Shown piece by piece: positions 22,281-33,351 of a DNA stretch of 64,000 nucleotides. The position numbers and the translations under genes were made by a program. A model generated the notes under the pieces. The model was given only the letters and a program-made list of their open reading frames with translations, had not been told where the DNA came from and made no database searches. Where the stretch lies: the NCBI GenBank assembly GCA_944548615.1, contig OX155952.1:37802850-37866849 (forward strand), read 5' to 3'. Positions within the stretch are counted from its first letter, which is position 1. The number at the start of each line of letters is the position of its first letter. The stretch comes from Micropterix aruncella. Taxonomy: Eukaryota > Arthropoda > Insecta > Lepidoptera > Micropterigidae.

Positions 22281-22715
22281 CTGCCCCACTCCTTTAACCG
22301 TGAGATGCTCATGGCATCGTCTCGGAAAGTCTGTTGAATCTTGTGAATGATTTCCACTTGGGTATTGGCAGTCTTTTAGTAAAATTTTATATAATTTCTA
22401 ATAACTGCTTCCTTCCTCTAACTAACTCTTAAATTCGACGGACGCTCACCACACTTCGTCCTCATCGGCCGATTGTCAGCGACTAACGTTTTCAGCAGGC
22501 GTCAAAAAAATTATGCTTGCGCATGTCCCCTACGCATCTCCTTGTACTGGCGTAAGCTTCGTGTGCTCTATTTATTTACAATAAAAAAAAGGTTGAGTAC
22601 TTTTTTAACGAACTATGCGGTCCAGTCTCTTGTTGGTCCGTGTTGGTAATGCCCATGGGAGTGTAATGCGTCTCATTGATATTAAAGACGAAAGTTGTGT
22701 TCCCAGCCGAACTTT
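22281..22715. other. Non-coding DNA
   Basis: Mid-GC to 22560 without ORF or repeat match within the window; possibly more of the LINE. No gene. Confidence 0.4.
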
Positions 22716-22890
22716 ATTATTTATTTATTTATTTTATTTATTAAAGGTAAAGCATAAAATATAATTTCCTTCAGCATTACAAAAAAAAAATGGGTTTGGA
22801 CCAGTAGCGAAAAATAGAGCACACTGCAGTATCTTGGTCACTACGTCAACACCGCCTAACTAAGCCTAGGCCTGTACTAAGGCAGGTGTA
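22716..22890 (-). repeat. H-type LINE 3' end, minus strand
   Basis: Hairpin at 22850-22888 (CACCGCCTAACTAAG ... CTTTGTAC replaced by CCTGTACTAAGGCAGGTG) with a (TTTA)n tail to its left at 22718-22742. Same architecture as 9795-9970. Confidence 0.55.
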
Positions 22891-23370
22891 CCAGGAAATA
22901 TTTTACCTGTGCACACAAAAAAAAAAATAACAACTAAACTTAAAAATTAAACATGTTAAAAAGATAAATTAAAATATCATCAAGAAGTATTTGAAATTAT
23001 AATCATTAAATTATCGAGTAAATAAATAAAAACCGAAATCATAATAATAGTAAATAGATAGATAGATACCTACTCAGTAAAATAAAAGAAAATAAAAATA
23101 AAATAAGAATAAAAATAAAAATTATACTACTTTGACTATATAATATTTATATTACAATTGATTATATATGGTATTAGATTGCTCACTGTCTTAGTAAGTT
23201 TTGGTAACCCTTCTGCGCCGGCGACTGGCGCTGATAGCATTGTCCGGCGAAACTATTAGCAATTTATTTGGCCATCTATAATAACATTGATGATGAATGG
23301 TTTTATAAATCACTGATTAATTTTTAAAAAGAAACAATAATTTAACCAATAATATAATAAAAACATTCAA
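22891..23370. other. AT-rich DNA, no gene seen
   Basis: A-rich, with a (TAGA)n bit at 23053-23067. 23200-23250 is mid-GC. Nothing recognisable. Confidence 0.5.
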
Positions 23371-23870
23371 TTAGTAGTGCCATCTATCGCATTTCTGTAT
23401 ATAGGCTGATTAAATCACAGAAATAAAATGGAGAGTCTATCTGACTATAGACACTGCCATCTATTAGTCTATCTGAACTTTAAAGTGTGTAGTTATTTCG
23501 TATTGGATCCACGCTATAGACACTGCCATCTATTAGTCTATCTGAACTTTAAAGTGCGTAATTATTACGTATTAAAACATGTACCAAATTAAAAATTATC
23601 ATCTTTACGTAAATAATAATAAAATCTTGAGTTATGGTTTTAAAATTCGTTTGTTATTATTTTATTTCGAGATCGAATACCGTATAGAATGCTTATAGCG
23701 CCATATATAGTGCGCCGCCATACTACCATACCAGGATTAAGAGAAGATTAATACATTTTTGGAACTATGACTGCCATCTACATGTTGCTATTCGTAGCAA
23801 AATCTTAGCTGCCAAATCGCATTAGGGCGTTGAGCATTCTAATATGCTACCTAATCAATGGTATTACGCA
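23371..23870 (+). repeat. Dispersed repeat family Q, copy 3, with internal duplication
   Basis: Longest plus-strand copy of Q. It contains a 69-bp tandem duplication (23445-23513 and 23514-23582) beginning CTATAGACACTGCCATCTAT. The rest matches copies 1 and 2 in order. Confidence 0.7.
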
Positions 23871-24205
23871 ATAAAATACACCAGCAAAGTATATTGGCTA
23901 ACCTAGAATATTAATGTCATATAAAGAATTTATATAAAATTAAATAACGAATAATAACAGATCTAACACGCTACCTTGTGGTTCAGTAAATATTACATTT
24001 AGCGGCTGGATTCTATTACCCCTATTTTTGGTTATTTATAAATATTAGTGACGTATGAGAAGAGCTACTACAAAACTACAAACGGTACAATATTCTGTAT
24101 ACATATATACATAGCATGGGGCTAATGAAACATCTATTTTATGGGCGAATCCTAAGACAGGTGCTGTATAACTTTTAATAAATGCGAAGAGGTATCCGTC
24201 TTTGT
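23871..24205. other. AT-rich DNA, no gene seen
   Basis: Nothing recognisable. Confidence 0.55.
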
Positions 24206-25376
24206 CTTATATTTTCAGCATTTGCGTGCAACTAAGGCAACTAACTGATGAAGCTACTGGGCCCTTGGGAGCTAATGGGCCCTTGCTGAGTTGGCCACGA
24301 AGACCCATTCTGTTTCAGGGTCGGTCACACTCACGGGTCAACACCCATCCGATGGCCTCCACGCATGGGGGGGGGGGAGTCTGGGAACTGCATTGTTTCC
24401 TATAGAGCGGGGGTAGTTGTCTACCTTACGGCGACTGCTCTTGAAATGACCATTGGCCATCCGATCCCGGTTCAGAGTCGGGCAAAGGACGACTTGGTCC
24501 GCGATAGATTCGGTATACTCCGTTTCACCGCTTCGTAAGGGAGAGGACCGCGCAAGCGACCTCGAACTCGGAACCAATCGAGAGACCGGAGAAATCTGGT
24601 CACAATTGGTAGTTAGGGCGCGAGTGCCGCCCGCCAGGTAACATACCTGGCTACTCGCGGTAAGGCGTTGGTCTCTAACGGGTTGTGGCGTAGCTAGACG
24701 TCGGATTTGTTATGTCCAAAGTCTTCTACGCTCACTGCACGGTCGATAGAACGATGAATCGTTAAAACGTCCTGCGGTGACGGGTTCGCCCGTTGTGGTT
24801 GACATCTCTATATGATGAAGCTACTGCCAGAACTGTTTATTTCAGCTACTTCCTTAGTGTAATGTCGTATGGGATTTTGCTCTGGGGCCGCGCAGCCGAT
24901 ATGCAAACGATATTTACTTTGCAGAAAAGAGCCATACGATCCATTTATTATTTAAACTCCCGAGCATCGCTAAAAGAGAAATTTTAAGACATCAATATTC
25001 TGACGGTTTATAGTCAGTATATATTCGATAACATAATGTATGTTCGTAAAAACTTGCACAGGTTCCGTAAGTTGGGTGACATTCACAATAGGAACACCAG
25101 GTTCAAAAATAAACTAGCCATTACGGACTCTAGGTTAGCAAAAGTGAGTAAATCTTTCATTGGAGACGGTGTTCGCCTTTATAACACTTTGCCTGAGGAA
25201 CTAACCCTTTTACCAGACACTAAATTTAGAAAAATTGTTAAAGATACTTTGTGCTCTAAAGGCTATTATAAAATTGAAGATTTTTTAAGCGATACATTGG
25301 TCTGGTCAAGTCGTTTTTGTGTAACATAGCTATGAAAACCATTTGTAAAGTGTTATTATTATTATTATTACTATTA
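24206..25376 (+). pseudogene. LINE reverse-transcriptase C-terminus interrupted by X7
   Basis: Before the X insertion the frame reads VQLRQLTDEAT; after it, the same frame resumes ATARTVYFSYFLSVMSYGIL and LWGRAADMQTIFTLQKRAI, then NTRFKNKLAITDSRLAKV and GVRLYNTLPEELTLLP. This is the C-terminal half of a Jockey/CR1-group LINE protein. Removing X7 plus one duplication copy leaves the frame continuous. The only other lesion visible is one stop codon at 24985-24987, so the LINE is comparatively young. The tail is (TTA)n at 25351-25376. The copy is 5'-truncated near 24206. Confidence 0.88.
24260..24812 (+). mobile_element. Family X, internally deleted copy with perfect duplication (X7)
   Basis: Flanked by a perfect 14-bp duplication TGATGAAGCTACTG (24246-24259 and 24813-24826) that belongs to the LINE coding sequence. 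This gives exact X borders. The 3' end carries ACGGG-TTCG-CCCGT at 24780-24793. Relative to X1 it lacks part of the 5' half, replaced by a G run at 24367-24377. Putative frames on both strands span the deletion and are not genes. Confidence 0.92.
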
Positions 25377-25489
25377 CGTAAATCCATTGATTATATAGTG
25401 TAGTAATCAATGGTAAAGCCTACAAGTAAGGCATAAATGTCTAGAAACATAAGACGTTCGGAAAGTACTTTAAGTCTACTTCGAATATA

Positions 25490-25490
25490 A

Positions 25491-25532
<42 letters not shown>

Positions 25533-25533
25533 A
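25490..25533. repeat. (TCTA)n microsatellite
   Basis: About eleven CTAT units downstream of the LINE tail. Confidence 0.95.
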
Positions 25534-26441
25534 TTCTCAACATCTACAAGTTATGTTTATCCAATAACCTCCTATATAACAACCGATCGGAGAGAAATGT
25601 GCGAATCGCTAAATATTAACACTCTCTACATTTATTTACACCGAAATATTATTCCTTACTGAAACTTATTAAAAAAATGGCATCACTTTTGTTTTAATTT
25701 GTTTTTTCATTAATCGTAATGAATACCTATCATAATTATTTTTAGTTTTTTTATCTATCATAATTATTATGTCGCTAATTTTCGTTTTTATTCGTGGAGT
25801 TATTATTTTTTGAACTATTAACATAATATATTAATATTATGACTTACATTCCATTTGTGATTAATTTTGTCTACAGTCATATTATGAGTATACAAAAAGG
25901 TCTACAGTCATACATATTGTCTACAGTAATATTATGATTACACACAATATGACTACATCTTTTTCAATGACTATTTCAATCTTACTTTAATTACTATTTC
26001 AATTATATAAAGTATGCTCTATATACAGGGGATTTTTAATCAACCGGCATCCTTGTAGTGGGTATATCAGAACGAGCAATCAACCAAGGTCTGATAAAAA
26101 AAATGGGAAAAAAACAAAAAATATGTACAAATATTTTATTTTAAACTTTTTTTTTTAAAAAAGTTTAAAATGCGTTGAGCGCGCTGCGCCATCTGGCAAT
26201 TAGTAAATTATAGCGAATATTGTTTATTTGCGATATTTTGCCTACTGCTAGTTGACGCAGAGCGCTCAATGATTCTATAACATTTATCAAAAGATTAGGT
26301 GTTATGTTTTATCAAAAGTTAAGTTGTTAAAATTAGTTTTTTTTTAATTTATCCAATTTTTTTAAATCAAAAGTTTCTTATTGGCACGCAATGATTAACC
26401 CTCTTTAAGGGTGCGGTTAATTAACACTTAACCTGTATAGT
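25534..26441. other. AT-rich DNA with an A/T palindrome
   Basis: Short imperfect repeats of GTCTACAGTCATATTATGA at 25871-25940. Palindrome near 26140-26172 (TTTTAAACTTTTTT with AAAAAAGTTTAAAA). No gene. Confidence 0.5.
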
Positions 26442-27140
26442 GTGTTTGACATTACCAAAGTCTTTACTGAAGTTCGTGTATACATGTTCGGCATGCTCAA
26501 TGTCGAGAAATGTCATTTTATAACATTTAGCCGGATCCGAAATAGTTTAAAACTTAACTACTTTATCAATAGCATTACACTCAATAGAGTCGATCATATC
26601 AAAGACCTAGGAGTTATCTTCGATGAAAGACATACATTTCATCACCACTTCAATGGGATTGGCGAAAAAGCAAGTAAGCTTCTTGGTTTTGCCTTCTGGA
26701 CAATGAAGCCATTTCGACATCCGAAATCCCTAATATCTATTTATACATCATCGATTAGATCGGTTCTAGAGTATGGATCATTGATATGGAATCCGCTTTA
26801 CAGTGTTCACAGCGATAGAATCAAACGAGTCGAAAAGAAAATCACTCGCATGCTTTCGAACAAATGTTACCTCAGGAATACTCTGAAAGGTTATGTAGAG
26901 CGGCTTTCTCACTTCAACCTAATAGACTTAAAAACAAGTAGGACTATTACTGATATAACGTATCTCTATAAGCTTTTGCACAATCGACTAGACAGCCCAG
27001 CTAGTCTAGAAAAAGTTAATTTTCGTGTGCCACCGCGACTAACGAGGAGCTGTCAAACATTTTCTGTTGTCGCTTGCAATAGCAACATCGCGTCAACAAC
27101 TCTTACCAGAATGTGTCGCGTTGTTGATAAATCATGTTAA
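26442..27140 (+). pseudogene. LINE reverse-transcriptase C-terminal frame
   Basis: A 232-codon open frame. After about residue 20 it reads NVEKCHFITFSR, IKDLGVIFDERHTFHHHF, KASKLLGFAFWTMKPF, SSIRSVLEYGSLIWNPLY and DRIKRVEKKITRML, which follow in order the region after the YADD motif in non-LTR retrotransposon reverse transcriptases (KCxxxTFSR, LGVxFDxxLxFxxH, RSxLEYxSxIWxP). The catalytic palm is missing (5'-truncated) and the first residues are not LINE-like. It belongs to a different family from the copies at 24.8 and 42 kb. No stop in the recognisable part. Confidence 0.85.
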
Positions 27141-28794
27141 GGATTCGATGTATTTTATGCATCCATTAATTTAATTAAAGATTCAATCATACCTAGCCTA
27201 TCTCCTACTTCTTAAGATTTCACTAACTGTCATCCTAGTGTACTGTATTATATGACTATTATATTATACCATATCATATCATATTATTTATTAAAAATAT
27301 TATTAAACAATTGTTCATACTTCTATTTTCTGCTTTATATAACCCTTTGTAGAACTTACATTATTATTACTTTTTTAACCCTGATATTATTATTAGTCTT
27401 ATTACTTTTTTCCATTATCAACGTGTTCATGTTATTTCTATATTAATTTGTGATGTAAGCATTTTAAACTATTCATAGGATAGTAAATTTGTTTTGTTTA
27501 AATATGTTTTAAAAATACTATATCATGTATTTACTATCTGTAGGTAAGTTTACTATAAAATAAAAAATAATTAAAATTGTTAAAAATAAAGAAGTAATTG
27601 GCAAAACAAAAAATCTAATAATAATTGTTTTAAAATTTCGTTACGTAGTAAACACTTCTCGATTGCAAACGAAAACTCAATGTAACCAGTATTTATATTG
27701 CAAACGCGCTGCATTATTGCGGTTACGTGTTTTATATTCGTCAAATTCGATGAACGAAAACAAAGTGGTGATTGCTGGCAGTGGTCCGATTCGTTTCGTT
27801 TGTCATGCGAACGAAACAATCGGTGGCCCGTCGTGCAATCAACTGCAAAATATAACCCAGTTGTTTCATTAAAATTTCCGTCGATGGCAATTAAAATGCC
27901 GGAGAGCCGGCTGAGGATTACACTGCGATTTCTTTTCTCCGTCGTTTTATTCCCCTTTTTAATCCGAAATCGGACGAACTGACGCCCGCTTCCGTGAATC
28001 CTTTGACCGGGAATATTTTTAGCGGAGTAATTGAGATGCAAATTGCGTAAGCGCGGACTTATTGAAGGCGAAAATGAAAATGAAAATTGCAAATATTCAA
28101 AGGAGTTCGGAGATTGAATGGCTCGCGTTAATTAAAAGTTTTCAAATTTCGGAAAATGGAACCTGGAATTGCCTAAGTTTATCTTTATTGTCATTGGGTA
28201 CACGCTAAATAAACAACAAAATTTCTAGTATTTTTTTTTTCCGGAAAATTTTATGGTGAGATAATTACAGTGTATATATCTAATTTTATTATTGTATGCA
28301 CAATTCTAAAATTAGGAAGATGGGAAACAAACTATTTGATCTCATAATTCCAGCTTTTAATACAGCGCTTGTACTAAAGATCGGGAAAATATTTTTTATT
28401 TTAGTATACGTTATTTTGAAACCATCAAAAACAAATAACATTTACTGAGTAAAAAAAATCGGTTGTAGGTATCACCCCGAAACTTTTCCGGCAATTAGCC
28501 AAGTACTTATTCCATCTGAATAATTATTTCATAAATATAGTCGATGAACACTTGAAAAAAAAATCGCAACGCAATGAAAATTTAAATTTCGAACTCGAAT
28601 CATCTCATTTCATTTGAAAATCAAATTACAAACGAAGGTGGCGACCTGTGTTTGCACTCGGCGGAGTGCCTTCGAATTCGATTTATTAAGGGCCTCACTA
28701 TTTAATTAATATATGGCATTATTTAAATATTATTTGTGTCGCTTGTATATGAGATATTTCAACCGAAATTTGACAATGTGATTTTCGGTCAAAC
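27141..28794. other. AT-rich DNA with one mid-GC single-copy island
   Basis: 27690-28110 is richer in G+C with open frames on both strands (170 codons minus, 94 plus) lacking recognisable domains. The other parts are AT-rich. It could be conserved host non-coding DNA; no gene is supported. Confidence 0.4.
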
Positions 28795-29015
28795 TAGTCA
28801 CTTGTTCAAGTCTCTAAGTACTATATTTCGAGATTGAAGTATGACTAGCGCGCCCTATTGTGAATTGATTTCAATCGAAATCATTATAACTCTTGCCATG
28901 ACTAAATGATGATTGCAAGCCAAATTTCAATTCAATCTGATAAAGCGTTTGGACGCTATCGTGGAGAAAAACACAGACAGATTTCAGTTTATAAATGGTC
29001 TTAATCGTCTTGGTG
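28795..29015 (+). repeat. Dispersed repeat family P, copy 1
   Basis: Collinear with 31440-31660: shared ATATGACTAG, AACTCTTGCCATGAC, AAATTTCA and GGTCTTAATCGTC. Function unknown. Confidence 0.6.
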
Positions 29016-29034
29016 GGTGTCAACAGGTATATAA

Positions 29035-29135
29035 ACGTCTTCATCTCGAAAAAAATTGCGCGTTCACAATACTTTACCTGCTCGTCGGCTGGCAGGCCGG
29101 TAAAGTAAAATACGTAGGCCATGGAATATCCATAC
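29035..29135 (+). repeat. Diverged single arm of the 32-kb foldback element
   Basis: The sequence from CTTCATCTCGAAAAAAA through GGTAAAGTAAAATA to GGAATATC resembles the right arm of the foldback element at 32348-32512 but has no inverted partner here. Confidence 0.55.
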
Positions 29136-29207
29136 AGGCGTTAATTATTTTTAGAAGCGTATTATCAAAAGTAAATAAGTATAAGGGTATATATTATTAT
29201 TATTAAC

Positions 29208-29695
29208 GTGTCCGGGAAAATTTAGGACACGTCTCTCCAAAAATATGCGGCCTGGATTGCCTTGCCGTTTGCCTATTGTAGATCCTGGTGTGCGATGGAG
29301 GTTGACAGTTGCGGGCAATATCAAAAAAGGGTCTCCATCCTGTAGCATTCCACACTCATTCATTGAAATGTAATGTAAATACATGTATGTGTATGTAAAT
29401 GTAAAATATATAAAAATAAAAAAATAATTACGAAACGAATAAATAAATAACTTCTTGGGGGATTGGATGGGGATAGAAGCCTCTGATCTTTGGATATACT
29501 ATTAAGCTCGGGCAGAAAAGACGACTATAGTCGTTATAACTGCTCGGGTGGTGGATGAATTGGCTTCTGTCTCCATCCACCTCGTTGGAGTAAGAAAATG
29601 AAAAAAAATGAAATGAAAAAAATTCCACAGATGCATATTGGGTTATCGGTGGAGCTCGAGCGAACGATATTAGCTCGGTATCTTGTCACACCTGT
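29208..29695 (+). repeat. Dispersed repeat family Z, split copy
   Basis: 29208-29354 matches 59017-59165 (GTGTCCGGG, TTAGGACA, GGTCCTGGTGTG-like, CAGCATTCCA) and 29630-29695 continues it (GGTGGAGCTC, CTCGGTATCTTGT). The middle is an insertion at 29355-29621. Confidence 0.65.
29355..29621 (+). mobile_element. Small retro-inserted fragment in family Z
   Basis: About 267 bp ending in an A-rich tail (GAAATGAAAAAA) and flanked by ATTCCACA at 29347-29354 and 29622-29629. Tail and duplication suggest insertion by reverse transcription. The source element is not recognised. Confidence 0.6.
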
Positions 29696-30082
29696 CTTGT
29701 CACACTCTAAAAACTATGTGCATCTTGACTATTTTTATTTCTATATAAGGTAATTAATCGATTTTCTATTTGACTAAAATGTATCGGCTATTTCTATTAA
29801 TAGGTACACACTAATGATATATTGACTATTTTTTAGCAATATAATCACTATAATGAGGTGCGGTCTGCTTGGACAACATCTAAATGTCGCTGGTGAAGGA
29901 TTGCAGGATTCTAGATAAACGCCTTGTTCCAGTGGTTGCATAGATTTATTGTCGGTTTCGTACAATAGAAGCGCACGCGAGCGAAATACATACGGGAAAT
30001 TACGGCAGCGGCGAATGACCGTCCGTGGCGATCGAAATGACAGACAGTCTGGCGTATGCGTTCGACCAGCAGTCCTCTCTTC
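29696..30082. other. Non-coding DNA, no gene seen
   Basis: No repeat or ORF of interest; a short frame on the minus strand (29911-30120) crosses into the neighbouring TIR element and is not credible. Confidence 0.45.
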
Positions 30083-30766
30083 ACTATAGTACAGGCCAAA
30101 GGAACGTTCCGGTGAGGCAATAAATCATTAGGCCGCCCCTGCCCCTTTTACTACCTGCATGTAGGGATGCGTGCCGTAACCTTCGCAGATTATCTATCTG
30201 ATTATTATATTATTGAGATTGAGCAGCGAAACTTTTGTCGGGTCACTTTTCAGTTCGTCCAAAAATGACAAAATGTTATGTATAAGGCACCGAGTCTGCT
30301 TGTTAATATCACCCTTCAACTTCAATAGCTCCAGGTTAGAAAATATGGTCTCCATTGCTCAACTGATCGGTAAGTAATGATGTTTTATCCGCGCAGCATT
30401 TTATAATATACATATGTGAGACTCATTATTACAAAATGCCACGATAACATTTTACTAATGACTGTTTAGAAATTAATAATGACCTATGGTATGCCATGCT
30501 ATGATAATCAGTTATTCATTAAGTACTCATTTAATAACTCACATTACATAATTAGGTCATTATTTAATTACTCTAATTCTAAAATAATACTTAAACCGAA
30601 AATATTTATAAATATAGCAATCGGTACTATAATAAATGCAGATGTATAATACTGTTTCATCGAGCAAGCTTAATTCATCGATAAGCAATATCGACGTTAG
30701 CCGCATCCTTGTTGACAGCTCGGTTTATTACCCCCATCGGAACGTTCCTTTGGCCCGTACTTTAGT
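30083..30766. mobile_element. DNA transposon or MITE with about 44-bp terminal inverted repeats
   Basis: The left end ACTATAGTACAGGCCAAAGG and the reverse complement of the right end ACTAAAGTACGGGCCAAAGG match closely, continuing through AACGTTCCG for about 44 bp (30083-30126 and 30723-30766). The interior of about 600 bp has no transposase. I could not define a target duplication, so the superfamily is open. Confidence 0.8.
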
Positions 30767-31235
30767 TGGTTGCGTTCGGCTTGTCGCTTGATATAAGTTG
30801 CCACGCTAGAAAAGTTTTGACTAACAGTTTTGATGAAACAATCACTAAGAGATTTATTTTACTTTTTGACAATTCTTACTTCTTTTTGCTATTTTTGCTA
30901 TTATGTTGATTTTATAAAAAAAAGTATTCCTATTTTTGTCGTTAGATTAAATAATTGATTTAATATGTTCATAATAACCTTCTTATTTTTACTTCATCAC
31001 ATTATTGATTTTATTTAATGTAATATAATCACAACTTATCGATTATACCTACATATGTTTTTTATGCGTCAAACTAAATGATGAGACTTGATTTAATTCT
31101 ACAATAATACCATTCATTTTCTGATTATTATTGTAATGAAGAATTCTGTCATATCACGGCCAATTGTAAATGTAATAGAGCTATGTCTATACAACTATGT
31201 ATTAATTTTTAAGACAATAAATGATTAGATTTTTT
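30767..31235. other. AT-rich DNA, no gene seen
   Basis: Nothing recognisable. Confidence 0.55.
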
Positions 31236-31340
31236 TTGACACCCACCCTCAGTCTGTTCAGACTGCGCGAGGTGGTAAAGGGGAGATGGGACCCCGGTGT
31301 TATCCTTGTCAAGTCAAGCCCTCTATTATTATTATAACAT
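31236..31340 (+). repeat. Dispersed repeat family Z, 3' part
   Basis: Matches 59225-59325 (CCACCCTCAGTnTGTTnAGACT, GGTGGTA, GAGATGGG) and ends in an (ATT)n tail at 31324-31337, supporting a retroelement 3' end. Confidence 0.65.
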
Positions 31341-31439
31341 GGAGAATAAATACTTTTTAAAATACATTAAAATATGGGGAGGAAGGACAGAATGGAATGA
31401 GGAGTTTAAGTAGGTACTAAGTTACATAATTATAAATAA

Positions 31440-31660
31440 TCAAGTCTATAAGTCCAATGTGTCGAAATTTAAATATGACTAGTCTGCCCCTAGGGGAGCT
31501 TTTTCAACTACAATCTTTTCAACTCTTGCCATGACCAAATTTCAGCACAATCGTATTAAACGTTTGGGCACTATCGTAAAGGTATACACATAGATACATG
31601 GACAGACACATGTACGGACACACAAAGAGAGAGTTCCATCTGAAAAGGGTCTTAATCGTC
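31440..31660 (+). repeat. Dispersed repeat family P, copy 2
   Basis: Second copy of the 28.8-kb repeat; here it ends at GGTCTTAATCGTC and is followed directly by a (TTC)n-tailed element. Confidence 0.6.
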
Positions 31661-32100
31661 TCTTCTTCTTCTTAAGGTGCCATCTCCTATCGGAGGTCGG
31701 CGGTCATTATGGCCACTTGGGCCCGTGGTGTTGCGGCGCGGAACAACTCGGTGGTGCTTGAGTTGAACTATACATGCTTTGAGAATTACACGTCGTAATC
31801 TTAATGGCTAACACCCCGGGGATTCTCCACACCCTTCGACCATCTAACTAAGGCCATGGTTTTATTGTAGTCAGCCATAATGATTTTCCTGGGAAGGGGT
31901 TATGCGGCGGTTTTCCCTTTGCCATCCGCATCGCTGTTTGTTACCGAGGTAACAATTGTGACCCTAGACTGTACTGGTCTCCTCGACCTCCACTCTTGGG
32001 TCTACTGTATGCGCAGTTGCCCACTCCAGGGATGGATGTACTTATTTACTGGCGGCACATATTCGCCATGACACACGGTACTCATTGAACTTGTTTAGCA
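31661..32100 (-). pseudogene. Probable RTE-like LINE 3' end, minus strand
   Basis: On the minus strand it ends with a (GAA)n tail (plus strand TTCTTCTTCTT at 31664-31674), as does the RTE fragment at 52573. The final coding-like stretch reads RAQVAIMTADLR then a stop. A (GAA)n tail preceded by such a frame fits RTE-type LINEs, but the protein match is short. Confidence 0.45.
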
Positions 32101-32124
32101 TTTATTAGGTAAAGGGCTTACCTC

Positions 32125-32512
32125 GTGATATTCCTCGCGTTATTGAACGTTACTCGGATATTTATTTTACTTTCCCGTCCCACCATCCAACAAGAAGGGA
32201 AAGTATTTTGAACGCCCTACTTTTTTTCGAGATGAAGACGGAAATATCTATATTGAGCCCCCCTGACACGGTTAATATGCTGAATAAACAGCCCCCAACC
32301 ATACAGCGGCAAGGTTACGAGAACGTAATGGAAAGTCTGGTGGAAAGTGTTTATTCAGCATATTAACCGTGTCAGGGGGGCTCAATATAGATATTTCCGT
32401 CTTCATCTCGAAAAAAAGTAAGGCGTTCAAAATACTTTCCCTTCTTGTTGGATGGTGGGACGGGAAAGTAAAATAAATATCCGAGTAACGTTCAATAATG
32501 CGAGGAATATCA
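32125..32512. mobile_element. Large foldback element (about 165-bp arms)
   Basis: The left arm 32125-32290 and right arm 32348-32512 are near-perfect reverse complements with a 57-bp loop. The outer ends are GTGATATTCCTCGCGTTATT and its complement. No transposase frame. High arm identity implies recent origin or ongoing arm homogenisation. A diverged solo arm lies at 29035-29135. Confidence 0.9.
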
Positions 32513-32610
32513 CAAACAAAAGCTAGTTAAACTTACATTAAATCTACAACTATGGAAAGCCCTCATCCGTTCCGAGTGTAGATTCCAGTGAGTTTGTTGT
32601 TTGCAAATGA

Positions 32611-32928
32611 AAGGAGGTCAGAGACCGCAAATATGTCGAGTGGGTATTTATACAGTACAGGGCCATCTCATTAGCAATCAGACAACGGAAGGACGCTTTT
32701 ATTTGCCGACTCACCACTGAGGCGTACTATTCCACCCCGTTTGATAGACTATTGTTTCGCAAGCAGCTACTGCCTTCGAGAAAATTCAGGGCAGGTGCGC
32801 CGCCACTGCAAATAAGTGTTGGGATCGGCGGACGACTACCAAATCGGGTAGGCGATGAGATAATCTTGGAAATGTTTAGCAGTGATTTACATACAGTGAC
32901 AGGCCGAAATAGCTTTCCTTTAATTTAA
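32611..32928 (+). CDS. Open frame of unknown function (no ATG start)
   Basis: An uninterrupted frame of 105 codons, containing RKDAFICRLTTEAYYSTPFD and RKFRAGAPPLQISVGIGGRL, ending at a stop at 32926-32928. Base composition is more balanced than the surroundings. It opens after a stop and has no initiating ATG, so it would have to be a transposon or exon fragment. I do not recognise the family, and chance is not excluded. Confidence 0.25.
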   Translation, partial: KEVRDRKYVEWVFIQYRAISLAIRQRKDAFICRLTTEAYYSTPFDRLLFRKQLLPSRKFRAGAPPLQISVGIGGRLPNRVGDEIILEMFSSDLHTVTGRNSFPLI

Positions 32929-33351
32929 TATTAGCATTCGTATAAATGATTCGATAAAATTATATATTATTATGGAGACAAAGACACAAGGAACGAATGT
33001 TTTCAAATGTTATTTATTTTAATATTTATCAAAACATTTTACATCGTTATTATTTAAGTAATAGGTGATAATAAATAATAATTAGTATTAGGTAATAATA
33101 AATAATAATTAATACCTACAAAAAAAAATATTCAATAGAATATATGTAATATGTGTACAGCAAAAGAAAATATTATTTTGAGACTTTCATAAATGTTTTT
33201 CTGTCTCTCTTCTACCAAATTTAATTAAGGTTTACCTTTTAATACTAGCAGATTTTAAAAGTTACCTAATTTATTTCATTGGCTAAAACTAAATTTTATT
33301 TAATAGATAGTATGTTTAAGTCGACTTCGACAGGTTAAGAACGATGTTGCT
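32929..33351. other. AT-rich DNA, no gene seen
   Basis: Includes a short tandem duplication around 33058-33110 (AGGTAATAATAAATAATAATTA). Confidence 0.55.
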
